64,000 nt of DNA from JAWRCU01 sp033542235 (GTDB lineage: Bacteria; Pseudomonadota; Alphaproteobacteria; Rhizobiales; Rhizobiaceae). The notes below the pieces were generated by a model. It saw nothing but the letters and a program-made list of their open reading frames with translations, searched no databases and was not told where the DNA came from. The DNA lies in contig NZ_JAWRCU010000014.1 in NCBI RefSeq assembly GCF_033542235.1, forward strand, positions 62,001 through 126,000, given 5' to 3'. This document shows, one piece after another, positions 35,445 through 43,680 of the stretch (its first letter is position 1; every line of letters starts with the position of its first letter). The position numbers and the translations under genes were made by a program.

Positions 35445-36668
35445 GTGGCTAAATTGACCACCTTCACCCCCTCCACATCAGCCGAACTTCTCTCCGCCGT
35501 CGAATGGGCGGCCGCCGAGGAACAGCCGTTCGAGATCCTCGGCCGCGGCTCGAAGCGGGCGATCGGCCGGCCGGTGCAGGCCGCGCATACGCTCGACCTG
35601 TCGCGATTGACCGGCGTGACGCTCTACGAGCCGGAGGAGCTGGTGCTTTCGGCGAGGGCCGGCACGCCGCTTGCCGAGATCGAGGCGATGCTCGCCGACA
35701 AGAACCAGGAGCTTGCCTTCGAGCCGATCGACTTCGGCCCGCTGCTCGGCTCCGAGCACGGCCGAGAGGGCAAGACCGGCACGATCGGCGGCGTGCTTGC
35801 CGCCAATCTCTCCGGCCCCCGACGCATCAAGGCCGGCGCCGCGCGCGACCATATTCTGGGCGTGCATGCCGTCTCCGGCCGCGGCGAGGCCTTCAAGTCG
35901 GGCGGACGCGTGGTGAAGAACGTCACCGGCTACGACCTCTCCAAGGGGCTCGCCGGCTCCTGGGGCACGCTCGCCGTGGTCAGCGACCTCACCTTCAAGG
36001 TGCTGCCGGCCGCCGAGACCGAGACCACCGTCGCGGTGCGCGGCCTCACCGACGAGGACGCGGTGCGCGCCATGGCACTGGCCATGGGTTCGAGCGCCGA
36101 AGTCTCCGGCGCAGCGCATCTGCCCTACATGATCGCCGCGCGTCTTGCCGGCGGCGTGCTCGGCAATGAGGCGGCGACGCTGCTGCGCGTCGAGGGGTTC
36201 GGTCCCTCGGTCATGGCTCGGGTTGCGCATCTTCGACAGCTGCTCGGTGCGGCGGGGCCGATTGAAGAGATCGACCGCGAAGTCTCGCGCGCTATCTGGC
36301 GCGACCTGCGCGACGCGATCCCCTTCGCCGATGGCACGAACACGTCGGTCTGGCGCGTCTCCATGCAGCCCTCCGAAGGCCACAAAATGGTCTATGCGCT
36401 ACGCATGGAGGCGGCCTGCGAAGCCTTTTACGACTGGCAGGGCGGGCTCGTCTGGCTGAAGATGGATGCCGATGCCGAGGCCGACACCGTGCGCCGGCTC
36501 GTCCGCGTTCATGGCGGCGGCCACGCCCTGCTGGTGCGCGCCGCACCGGATGTTCGCGCCGCACTGCCCGTCTTCGAGCCGCAGCCGCCCGCGCTCGCCG
36601 CCCTCTCCGCGCGGCTCAAGGAGCAGTTCGATCCCAAAGGCATCCTCAACCCGGGGCGGATGACCTGA
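35445..36668 (+). CDS. glcE: Glycolate oxidase subunit GlcE
   Basis: Second FAD-binding subunit of glycolate oxidase, 407 residues. The PCMH-type FAD domain is seen in FEILGRGSKRAIGRP and in GGVLAANLSGPRRIKAGAAR, followed by VKNVTGYDLSKGLAGSWGTL, a GlcE signature. The C-terminal region is shorter than in GlcD and lacks the full oxidase domain. The start is GTG 35445 with AGGACAGG just before it; an in-frame ATG further upstream lies inside the H repeat and would add repeat-encoded residues. The glcF ATG overlaps its stop by one base. Confidence 0.93.
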   Translation: MAKLTTFTPSTSAELLSAVEWAAAEEQPFEILGRGSKRAIGRPVQAAHTLDLSRLTGVTLYEPEELVLSARAGTPLAEIEAMLADKNQELAFEPIDFGPLLGSEHGREGKTGTIGGVLAANLSGPRRIKAGAARDHILGVHAVSGRGEAFKSGGRVVKNVTGYDLSKGLAGSWGTLAVVSDLTFKVLPAAETETTVAVRGLTDEDAVRAMALAMGSSAEVSGAAHLPYMIAARLAGGVLGNEAATLLRVEGFGPSVMARVAHLRQLLGAAGPIEEIDREVSRAIWRDLRDAIPFADGTNTSVWRVSMQPSEGHKMVYALRMEAACEAFYDWQGGLVWLKMDADAEADTVRRLVRVHGGGHALLVRAAPDVRAALPVFEPQPPALAALSARLKEQFDPKGILNPGRMT

Positions 36669-37981
36669 TGCAAACCACCTTTTCTCCCTCCCAGCTTGCC
36701 GATCCGCATGTCGCGGAATCCGAGAAGATCCTGCGCAAATGCGTGCATTGCGGCTTCTGCACGGCAACCTGCCCGACCTATGTGACGCTCGGCAACGAAC
36801 TCGACAGTCCGCGCGGCCGCATCTATCTCATCAAGGACATGCTGGAGAACGGCCGGCCCGCGGACGAGGAGATCGTCACGCACATCGACCGCTGCCTCTC
36901 CTGCCTCGCCTGCATGACGACCTGCCCGTCGGGCGTGAACTATATGCATCTGGTCGATCATGCGCGCGCCCATATCGAGAAGACCTACCGCCGCCCGGCG
37001 ATAAACCGTCTCACGCGGGCCCTGCTCGCCTGGGTGCTGCCGAACCCGGGCCGCTTCCGGGCTGCTCTTTCGCTGGCGAGCTTCGGCCGCCCATTCGCCG
37101 GCTTGTTCGCGAAGGCGGGCCCGCTGAGGCCCTTCGCCGCCATGCTGGCTCTGGCCCCCAAGAGCCTGCCGCCGAAATCGCCGTCCTCGCTCCCGGCCGT
37201 CCATGCCGCCGCGGGAACCCGGCGCGGTCGTGTCGCGATCCTCACGGGCTGCGCGCAGTCGGTGCTCGATCCCGCCATCAACGAAGCGACGATCAGGCTT
37301 CTGACAAGGCTCGGCGTCGAGGTCGTCGTGCCCAGGGGCGAGACCTGCTGCGGCTCGCTGGTGCATCACATGGGCCGCGAGGAGGCGGCCTTGGAATCGG
37401 CACGCAGCAATGTCGACGTCTGGACGCGCGAGATCGAGGCCGGCGGCCTCGACGCGATCGTCATCACCGCGTCCGGCTGCGGCACCACGATCAAGGACTA
37501 CGGCTTCATGCTGCGCCTTGACCCCGTCTATGCCGAAAAGGCCGCGCGAATCTCAGAGCTGGCCAAGGACGTGACCGAATATCTTGCGACCCTCGAGCTG
37601 CCGGAGCCGGCCGAAAGGCCCGGCCTCGCTGTCGCCTATCACTCCGCCTGCTCCATGCAGCATGGCCAGAAGGTGACGCGCCAGCCAAAGGAACTGCTTG
37701 CCAAGGCCGGCTTCGAGCTGCGCGAGCCGCGCGAGGGGCATCTCTGCTGCGGGTCGGCCGGCACCTACAACATCCTGCACTCCGAAATCGCGACCAGGCT
37801 GCGCGACCGCAAGGCGAAGAACATCGCCGCGACCAAGGCGGATGTGGTGGCGACCGGCAATATTGGCTGCATCACCCAGATCGCAGACCATGCCGGCATG
37901 CCGATCGTGCACACGGTTGAGCTGCTCGACTGGGCCTATGGCGGGCCGAAGCCGAAGGGAATGAGGGCAATAAGGCAATAG
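36668..37981 (+). CDS. glcF: Glycolate oxidase iron-sulfur subunit GlcF
   Basis: Electron-transfer subunit of glycolate oxidase, 437 residues. Two [4Fe-4S] ferredoxin motifs at the N-terminus (CVHCGFCTATCPTY and CLSCLACMTTCPSG) and two CCG domains (ETCCGSLVHHMGR, YHSACSMQHGQK, HLCCGSAGTYNILH). It overlaps glcE by one base. The last residues MRAIRQ and the stop TAG are encoded by the first units of a 9-base tandem repeat (GGCAATAAG/GGCAATAGG) that runs into the gene, so the C-terminus has been set by the repeat. Confidence 0.95.
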   Translation: MQTTFSPSQLADPHVAESEKILRKCVHCGFCTATCPTYVTLGNELDSPRGRIYLIKDMLENGRPADEEIVTHIDRCLSCLACMTTCPSGVNYMHLVDHARAHIEKTYRRPAINRLTRALLAWVLPNPGRFRAALSLASFGRPFAGLFAKAGPLRPFAAMLALAPKSLPPKSPSSLPAVHAAAGTRRGRVAILTGCAQSVLDPAINEATIRLLTRLGVEVVVPRGETCCGSLVHHMGREEAALESARSNVDVWTREIEAGGLDAIVITASGCGTTIKDYGFMLRLDPVYAEKAARISELAKDVTEYLATLELPEPAERPGLAVAYHSACSMQHGQKVTRQPKELLAKAGFELREPREGHLCCGSAGTYNILHSEIATRLRDRKAKNIAATKADVVATGNIGCITQIADHAGMPIVHTVELLDWAYGGPKPKGMRAIRQ

Positions 37982-38091
37982 GGCAATAGGGCAATAAGGC
38001 AGCAGGACTAGGCGATGGCTTGAGCCGACGGTATCCGCAGCCGCCAACTCGCTCACCTATTGCCCTATTGCCTTATTGCCCTAATGCCCTG
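37964..38091. repeat. Inverted 9-base tandem repeats, family D (copy 1)
   Basis: About four units of GGCAATA(A/G)G at 37964-38001 face about four units of the complement (CTATTGCCC, CTTATTGCC) at 38057-38091, giving a stem of some 30 bp with a 55-base loop. The left arm overlaps the end of glcF. A second copy is at 46607. Confidence 0.9.
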
Positions 38092-38118
38092 CTCCACCAC
38101 GCGTCGCGTGGTGGAGCG

Positions 38119-38454
38119 CTACTTCCCCAGATACGGTCCGAGCGTGATCAGCCCGACGGCGAAGATGGCAAGCAGGACGCCGCTGCTCTGCATGATTGAG
38201 AGCCGCTCGCCGAACCAGGCGAGCGCGATCACGTTCACCGCCACGAGCTGGATCACTGCAGACAGGCTGAAGGCCGAGGCCATGCCGAATTCGCGCACCA
38301 GCCTCAGCATGATCAGATTGCCGGCCGAATAGAGCGCAAGGGTCAGCACGAGCTTGCCGATCGTCGGCTCGAGAGCCCAGCCCTTGGCGACGCTCGCTGC
38401 CAGCAGGAAGATGATGGTCGAGATGCCGAGCTGGACAAGGCCGAACAGGCTCAA
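38119..38454 (-). CDS. Small multidrug-resistance-like / EamA-type four-helix membrane protein
   Basis: A 111-residue inner-membrane protein with four hydrophobic segments (LVQLGISTIIFLLAAS; LVLTLALYSAGNLIMLRL; AFSLSAVIQLVAVNVIALAW; GVLLAIFAVGLITLGPYL) and the GERLSIMQSSGVLLA loop typical of DMT-superfamily half-transporters. It would act as a dimer. The start is TTG 38454, because GGAGG lies six bases upstream and gives exactly the SMR family length; a longer frame would add 50 atypical polar residues. Glutamate 14 of EmrE has no clear counterpart in helix 1, so drug export is not implied. It stands alone, divergent from the sigma factor gene. Confidence 0.75.
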   Translation of the reverse strand: MSLFGLVQLGISTIIFLLAASVAKGWALEPTIGKLVLTLALYSAGNLIMLRLVREFGMASAFSLSAVIQLVAVNVIALAWFGERLSIMQSSGVLLAIFAVGLITLGPYLGK

Positions 38455-38625
38455 GGATTGCCTCCAAAAAGCAACGGCCACTTTCGGCGCGTCGTCGCAG
38501 CTTTCGGGCAAACGGCTGACCAGGTCAATGGTCTCAGCGCGCCGACATGCTTCCGGCACTGGCAAGGATGCCGTAACGATTGCCTGCACTGTGCTGCAGG
38601 GCTTCGACAATTTTTCCGGAGCGGC

Positions 38626-38651
38626 GTAACAAGACGGCAGTTGCAGTCGAA
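38626..38651 (+). promoter_or_regulatory. Possible ECF-type promoter of the sigma/anti-sigma operon
   Basis: GTAACA (38626-38631), 16 bases, then CGAA (38648-38651): the GTAAC-N16-CGAA layout of ECF promoters of the SigF-NrsF type, placed just before the sigma gene as expected for autoregulation. The predicted leader would be very short. Confidence 0.5.
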
Positions 38652-38672
38652 CAACATCGAAGGACGAGAGCA

Positions 38673-39224
38673 GTGGAGGGCATGGACGACGCCGAGCTTG
38701 CCCGCTTACTCAGGGCAGCGCTCCTCGGCGACGAGAAGGCCTATTCGGCGTTTCTGACCGGCGCTGCCGCGCTGGTCCGCTCCTTTGTCCGGCGCAGGGT
38801 CGGGCAGGGCGGCCTCGATCCGGAGGACGTCGTGCAGGAGACGCTGCTTGCGATCCATGTGAAGCGCCACACCTGGCGGACCGATGCGCCTGTCGGTCCT
38901 TGGCTCTATGCGATCGCCCGCTACAAGCTGATCGACGCTTTCCGCCGCCGCGGTAGCCGCGTCGAGGTGGATCTCGACGAGATCGCCGAGACGGTTGCGG
39001 CGCCGCAAGAGGATCGTCCGAGCAGCCGCGAGATCAGCAAGGCGCTTGCCGCGCTTGCACCCGGCCAGCGCTCGGTCGTGTCGGCGATTTCCGTCGAGGG
39101 CCGGTCGATCGGCGAGACGGCGGCGAGCCTCGGCATGAGCGAGGCGGCGGTCAGGGTTGCGCTGCATCGCGGGCTGACCGCGATCGCCAGGAAGTTCGGA
39201 CGGGGCGAAAATGGAAACCGGTGA
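38673..39224 (+). CDS. ECF RNA polymerase sigma factor (SigF-NrsF type)
   Basis: A 183-residue extracytoplasmic-function sigma factor. Region 2 is seen in DPEDVVQETLLAIHVKRHTW and PVGPWLYAIARYKLIDAFRR, region 4 in LAPGQRSVVSAISVEGRSIG and MSEAAVRVALHRGLTAIA. The start is probably GTG 38673, with AAGGA upstream; ATG 38682 is the alternative but has its only Shine-Dalgarno one base away. The next gene overlaps by 14 bases and encodes an NrsF-type anti-sigma factor, so the pair belongs with the heavy-metal or oxidant responsive sigma factors of Caulobacter and Bradyrhizobium. A GTAAC-N16-CGAA promoter precedes it. Confidence 0.92.
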   Translation: MEGMDDAELARLLRAALLGDEKAYSAFLTGAAALVRSFVRRRVGQGGLDPEDVVQETLLAIHVKRHTWRTDAPVGPWLYAIARYKLIDAFRRRGSRVEVDLDEIAETVAAPQEDRPSSREISKALAALAPGQRSVVSAISVEGRSIGETAASLGMSEAAVRVALHRGLTAIARKFGRGENGNR

Positions 39225-39849
39225 TCTGATCAAGCTGCTCGCGGCCGATGCACGCCGACAGGGACCCTCGTTTGGCCGCGCCTGGTCTCTCGCCCTGGCG
39301 CTGGCGGTCATCATTGCCGCTGCGATCTTCTTCGGCTTCATCGGGCCGCGGCCGGATATCGCCACGGCTGCGCAAACCATGCGTTTCCCGTTCAAGTTCG
39401 TGGTGACGGGGCTGCTTGCGCTGACGGCACTTGCCGCGCTCGTCGCGCTCTCTCGCCCCGAAGCGAGCGGTCGCGGCAGGCTCGTGCCGCTTGCCGCGGC
39501 GCCGCTGCTTCTGGTTGCGGCGGTCGCGCTCGAGCTCGCCGTCATTCCTTCTGCCGACTGGGCCATTCGCCTCGTCGGCACGAACAACCGGTACTGCCTG
39601 AGCTTGATCCCCTTGATGGGCATCGGGCCGCTCGCGCTTTTCATCCTGGCGTTGCGCAACGCCGCGCCGACCCGGCCCGCGCTGGCCGGCGCGGTCGCCG
39701 GCCTGGCGGCCGGCGGCATCGCCGCCACTCTCTACGCCGCCCATTGCACGGACGATTCGCCGCTGTTCGTGGTGACCTGGTACACGCTGGCGATCGCGAT
39801 GCTTACGCTCGCGGGGGCGTTTGGGGGCAGGGTCTTCGTCCGGTGGTGA
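39211..39849 (+). CDS. nrsF: NrsF/DUF1109 family membrane anti-sigma factor
   Basis: A 212-residue inner-membrane protein with about six hydrophobic segments, of the DUF1109 (NrsF) family that holds its cognate ECF sigma factor at the membrane until a stress signal. The N-terminal 24 residues (METGDLIKLLAADARRQGPS) are the likely cytoplasmic sigma-binding part. Two cysteines outside hydrophobic cores, Cys129 in NNRYCLSLIP and Cys179 in AAHCTDDSP, correspond to the conserved sensory cysteine pair of the family. The gene overlaps the sigma gene by 14 bases. The usual target genes (DUF2282, DUF692) are not adjacent, so the regulon lies elsewhere. Confidence 0.9.
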   Translation: METGDLIKLLAADARRQGPSFGRAWSLALALAVIIAAAIFFGFIGPRPDIATAAQTMRFPFKFVVTGLLALTALAALVALSRPEASGRGRLVPLAAAPLLLVAAVALELAVIPSADWAIRLVGTNNRYCLSLIPLMGIGPLALFILALRNAAPTRPALAGAVAGLAAGGIAATLYAAHCTDDSPLFVVTWYTLAIAMLTLAGAFGGRVFVRW

Positions 39850-40263
39850 GCGCGCCGAGGTTGTGGCCAACTCACCACAGTCGCCGAATTTCTTGCGGAC
39901 TCCAGCTTAGCCCATCGCAGATCTGAGTTGTGGGAAGAAACAGTCATCGACTGCTTATTTGCGGCCTGACGGGCCGCTGTGGTTTTGGGGTGGCTGAAGC
40001 CGGTTTGGCAACATGGCGTTGGCCGAAGAGGTGGGGTCGATGCGCTTTATGTCCGGCCGGACTTTGCCGCGACTGAGGCCGGATGTTCACGGCAACAGGC
40101 GCCGCCGTTAATGCTGCGTCATATAGAGTGAATGGCGGGCAGGCCCTCTCGCCACATTTCGGTCCAATTGGAATCGCCTGTCGAAAAGCGCTGTAGTCCG
40201 CGCCGGGAGCGGCATGGGCTGGAACGCTGCTTCGCTGTTGGCGAGAGGGGAAAATTGAGCGGA
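39850..40263. other. Intergenic region with no recognisable gene
   Basis: About 410 bp between nrsF and the lipoprotein gene. Only short frames occur, such as 32 codons from an ATG near 40013, and none is convincing. The upstream in-frame extension of the lipoprotein is Arg-rich and shadow-like. I see no terminator or palindrome. Confidence 0.4.
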
Positions 40264-40647
40264 ATGAAGAGGATGGCAGGTATTTCGGTGACCGCGTTGA
40301 GCGTAGCGGCGCTCATCGGCACCTCCGGCTGCACCAAGACTTCCGACGGCTCCATTGTCATGAGGAAGCCTTCCTTTGGCCGCATTCTTGGCTTCGGCGG
40401 CATGGGCTTCGGTGGCGACGAGCAGGCGGCCCGCATCGTGCCCTCCCAGACGCTCGACCCGGAGCCGGCTTCACCGATGGCCGCGAGCACGGCGCCGCGC
40501 CGCGTTGTCCAGCGCCAGTCGAGCGTCACCATCCCTTCGATGAGCCTCACCGAAAACCCGCCATTCAAGCAGTCCGATCCCGACAAGCCGATCTCCTGCC
40601 GAAACGAGACAGGTGCCGCCGGCCGTGTCCGGTTCGTGTGCAGCTAG
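40264..40647 (+). CDS. Small lipoprotein of unknown function
   Basis: A 127-residue predicted lipoprotein. MKRMAGISVTALSVAALIGT is a lipoprotein signal peptide followed by SGC, giving an acylated Cys at residue 23. The mature part is short, Gly/Pro/Ser-rich (RILGFGGMGFGGDE) and ends with SCRNETGAAGRVRFVCS, whose two cysteines may pair. ATG 40264 starts the lipoprotein signal; TTG 40255 has a better-spaced GAGAGGGG and would add three residues. I do not recognise the family. It is followed 168 bp later by the cyd operon but there is no evidence they are linked. Confidence 0.7.
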   Translation: MKRMAGISVTALSVAALIGTSGCTKTSDGSIVMRKPSFGRILGFGGMGFGGDEQAARIVPSQTLDPEPASPMAASTAPRRVVQRQSSVTIPSMSLTENPPFKQSDPDKPISCRNETGAAGRVRFVCS

Positions 40648-40815
40648 CTCCGCGCTTGCGCCGGCTCCAAAGGCGCCACGAGCTTCTGCGGAAAAAGTAA
40701 ACTTCCAGCACCCGCATCCCGCGGCAACATGTCCCGCGCGCCATGACGCCGCTTTGACCGACCACGTAGTCCGTTCTAACTTCTTCTTGTCCGAGAAGAA
40801 GCCGGAGCGCCCATT

Positions 40816-42180
40816 GTGGACCCACTTATTCTGTCGCGCGTCCAGTTCGCTGCTAATATATCCTTTCATATATTATTTCCGCTGATCACCATTGCACTTG
40901 GTTGGGTTCTGCTGTTCTTCAAATTTCGGTATTCCGCGACCGGCGATACCGCCTGGATGCGCGCATACTTCACCTGGGTGAAAGTATTTGCGCTCTCCTT
41001 CGCGCTTGGGGTCGTCTCCGGCGTCACCATGAGTTTCCAGTTCGGCACCAACTGGCCGGGCTTCATGCAGAGGGTCGGCAACATCGCCGGTCCGCTGCTT
41101 GCCTATGAGGTGCTCACCGCCTTCTTCCTGGAAGCCGTCTTCCTCGGCATCATGCTGTTCGGCTTCCGTCGGGTTTCGAACAGCGTGCACACCTTCGCCA
41201 CTTTCCTCGTCGCGTTTGGTACCACGCTCTCGGCCTTCTGGATCCTGGCGCTGAACTCCTGGATGCAGACCCCGACCGGTCACGAGATGCGCGACGGCGT
41301 CGCTCACGTGGTTTCCTGGTGGGCGGTGATCTTCAACCCGTCCTTCCCCTATCGCCTGGTGCACATGCTGCTTGCCTCGGGGCTGACGGTCTCCTTCCTG
41401 ATCGCCGGCCTTTCGGCGCTGCGCTATCTCGTCGGCGACCGCTCCGATTCCATGTGGGTGGCGCTGCGCACCGGCGTATTCGCTGCGGCCGTGCTGATCC
41501 CCATCCAGATCTTCGCAGGCGACCAGCACGGGCTGAACACGCTCGAGCACCAGCCGCAAAAGGTGGCGGCCATGGAGGCGAACTGGGAGACGCGGGCCAA
41601 CGTGCCGCTGGTGCTTTTCGCCATTCCCGACGCGGAGAAGCGCGAAAATCTGTACGAGGTGACCATACCCGGCGCTGCGAGCCTGATCCTGAGGCACAGC
41701 CTCGACGGGGTCGTGCCCGGCCTCAACGACTTTGCCGGCAACCACCCTCCGGTCCTCCCCGTCTTCTGGGGCTTTCGCATCATGGTCGGCACTGGGCTCG
41801 CGATGCTCGCCCTGTCGTGGGGCGCTGCCTGGTACGTCTGGCGCAGAGGCGTGCTGCCGAAGCCGATCGCCCTGTTGTTGGTGCCCATGGCGATCTCCGG
41901 CTGGGTCGCTTCGCTCGCCGGCTGGTACACGACCGAAATCGGCCGCCAGCCCTGGCTGGTCAGCGGCATATTGCGCACCGCCGAAGCGCTGGGGCCCGTG
42001 CCAGGCGGCCATGTCGCCCTCACACTTGCCGTTTACCTCGTGCTCTACGTCCTGCTGATGACAGCCTATCTTGCGGTGCTGGTCCGTCTCTCGCTGAAGG
42101 CAGCCAAGGAAGGCGACAACTCGCCTCTACCGGCAGTGCTGGACCGCTCGCTGTCCCAGCCCGTGCAGGCAGGGGAGTAG
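40816..42180 (+). CDS. cydA: Cytochrome bd-type (CIO-like) ubiquinol oxidase subunit I
   Basis: Haem-bearing subunit I of a cytochrome bd-family quinol oxidase, 454 residues. His18 in NISFHILFPLI is the expected haem ligand in helix 1; KVFALSFALGVVSGVTMSFQ, GTTLSAFWILALNSWMQTP and GWYTTEIGRQPWLVSGILRT are family signatures. The quinol loop is short, as in the cyanide-insensitive (Cio/short-Q-loop) group, so a high oxygen affinity is likely but its haem set (b/b/b or b/b/d) is open. The start is GTG 40816 with GGAG eight bases upstream. cydB follows after a 260 bp gap that holds an H hairpin. No FNR-type site was seen upstream. Confidence 0.94.
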   Translation: MDPLILSRVQFAANISFHILFPLITIALGWVLLFFKFRYSATGDTAWMRAYFTWVKVFALSFALGVVSGVTMSFQFGTNWPGFMQRVGNIAGPLLAYEVLTAFFLEAVFLGIMLFGFRRVSNSVHTFATFLVAFGTTLSAFWILALNSWMQTPTGHEMRDGVAHVVSWWAVIFNPSFPYRLVHMLLASGLTVSFLIAGLSALRYLVGDRSDSMWVALRTGVFAAAVLIPIQIFAGDQHGLNTLEHQPQKVAAMEANWETRANVPLVLFAIPDAEKRENLYEVTIPGAASLILRHSLDGVVPGLNDFAGNHPPVLPVFWGFRIMVGTGLAMLALSWGAAWYVWRRGVLPKPIALLLVPMAISGWVASLAGWYTTEIGRQPWLVSGILRTAEALGPVPGGHVALTLAVYLVLYVLLMTAYLAVLVRLSLKAAKEGDNSPLPAVLDRSLSQPVQAGE

Positions 42181-42228
42181 CATGCTTAAAAAGATAGTCA
42201 TGCTTGACTTAGGTCGCGCCCCTTCGCG

Positions 42229-42382
42229 CCCCCCTCTGTCCTGCCGGACATCTCCCCCACAAGGGGGGAGATCGGACTGCCGTTTTGGTTTCTGCAATCG
42301 CCAGCGTTGGCGATTGGCGAAACCATTGATGCCAGCCAATCTCCCCCCTTGTGGGGGAGATGTCCGGCAGGACAGAGGGGGG
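42229..42382. repeat. Long hairpin element, family H (copy 5)
   Basis: Inner arms CCCCACAAGG/CCTTGTGGGG, perfectly paired. The core also pairs: TTTCTGCAATCGCCAGC ... GGCGATTGGCGAAA. It splits cydA from cydB. Confidence 0.93.
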
Positions 42383-42441
42383 CGCCGTAGAACGCCGACC
42401 CTTCAAGATTACCTCTTCGGCCGGATTGGTGAGCTGCAGTC

Positions 42442-43446
42442 ATGACCCTCGACTGGCCGACCCTTCTCCCATTGATTTTCGCCGGCCTGATGGGCCTGGC
42501 GATCCTGATCTATGTCGTGCTCGATGGCTTCGACCTCGGCATCGGCATCCTGTTTGCCGCCGCCGACGATCACGAGAAAGATGTGATGATCGCGGCCATC
42601 GGTCCGTTCTGGGACGCCAACGAAACCTGGTTGGTTCTGGCGGTGGGACTGTTGCTTGTCGCTTTCCCGCACGCGCATGGGATCATCCTCACCGAACTCT
42701 ACCTCCCGGTCGCGCTGCTGCTCATCGGCCTCATCCTGCGCGGCGTTGCATTCGACTTCCGCGCCAAGGTGCCCACCGCCCATAAGGCCCGCTGGAATCG
42801 CCTGTTTTTCGCCGGCTCGATCATAGCCTCGCTCGCCCAGGGCTACATGCTCGGCGTCTATGTGCTTGGCCTCGACCTGTCCTTCGGCGCGATCGCCTTC
42901 GGCGCGCTGGTGGCGGTCAGCCTGGCGGCGGCCTATGCGGCGATGGGCGCAGCCTGGCTGATCTATAAGACCGAGGGCGAACTGCAGAAGAAAGCCGTGC
43001 ACTGGCTGAGATGGGCGCTGGTGTTCACCGTCATCGGCATGGCCGAGATCTCGATCGCGACGCCGCTCGCCAGCCCGCGCATTTTCGAGAAATGGTTCGT
43101 CTTCCCCACCTTCGTCTATCTCTCGCCGCTGCCCATCCTTTCCGGCGTCCTGTTTCTGTGGCTCTGGCGACAGACCTTCCATCTGCCGAAGGAGAAGGAC
43201 CGCCATGCGCTGCTTCCATTCCTGACGCTCGCGCTGATCTTCGCGCTCGGCTTCGCCGGCCTGGCCTATTCCTTCTATCCCTACGTGGTGCCGGAGCAAC
43301 TGACGATCTGGGAGGCCGCGAGCGCACCAGAAAGCCTCGGCTTCATCCTGGTCGGCGCGCTCTTCGTCTTGCCGGTGATCATCCTGACATCGGCCTATGT
43401 CTACCGCGTCTTCGGCGGCAAGGCCGTCGACCTGCACTACGATTAG
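42442..43446 (+). CDS. cydB: Cytochrome bd-type ubiquinol oxidase subunit II
   Basis: Subunit II of the quinol oxidase, 334 residues with about eight or nine membrane helices. Signatures: YVVLDGFDLGIGILFAA, IGPFWDANETWLVLAVG, LRGVAFDFRAK and LAQGYMLGVYVLGLDLS. The start at ATG 42442 is clear. It forms a heterodimer with CydA; no small third subunit (CydX) is evident after the stop. The unusual gap to cydA is filled by an H-family repeat; the transcript, if continuous, would carry that hairpin. Confidence 0.95.
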   Translation: MTLDWPTLLPLIFAGLMGLAILIYVVLDGFDLGIGILFAAADDHEKDVMIAAIGPFWDANETWLVLAVGLLLVAFPHAHGIILTELYLPVALLLIGLILRGVAFDFRAKVPTAHKARWNRLFFAGSIIASLAQGYMLGVYVLGLDLSFGAIAFGALVAVSLAAAYAAMGAAWLIYKTEGELQKKAVHWLRWALVFTVIGMAEISIATPLASPRIFEKWFVFPTFVYLSPLPILSGVLFLWLWRQTFHLPKEKDRHALLPFLTLALIFALGFAGLAYSFYPYVVPEQLTIWEAASAPESLGFILVGALFVLPVIILTSAYVYRVFGGKAVDLHYD

Positions 43447-43616
43447 ACTTAGACTAGCCCTTTGTTTTCGCAGCGTGATCCCGTCCGTAGAGCTGCAATC
43501 TCTCGCGGTCCGGTCGCCTGCCGCCGCACAAGCAATAGCGCTGCGACGAGACTGGGCGACGCAGACCTTTCGCCGATCCAAAGAAAGAATTCGGACAATT
43601 GGCCGTAACCGGCCCC

Positions 43617-43660
43617 TTGACAACATGCCAGACGCGCCCATTATTGCAAATGAGTTGCAA
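43617..43660 (+). promoter_or_regulatory. mntH promoter with a Mur-like operator
   Basis: A consensus -35 TTGACA (43617-43622) is followed, after 17 bases, by ATTATT (43640-43645). TTGCAAATGAGTTGCAA (43644-43660) is two TTGCAA palindromes five bases apart and sits on the expected transcription start. Rhizobial Mur (the Fur-family manganese regulator) binds TGCAA-rich inverted repeats before mntH or sit genes, so manganese repression is likely. Confidence 0.65.
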
Positions 43661-43680
43661 CTGCGAAATCTGTCGAAACC

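Noticed and set aside
37964..38091. Repeat arrays (also at 46607) as a CRISPR
   Set aside because: Units are 9 bases, directly adjacent without spacers, and arranged as facing inverted arrays; no cas gene is present.
40500..40815. FNR/ANR box upstream of cydA
   Set aside because: I looked for TTGAT-N4-ATCAA and found no acceptable match.
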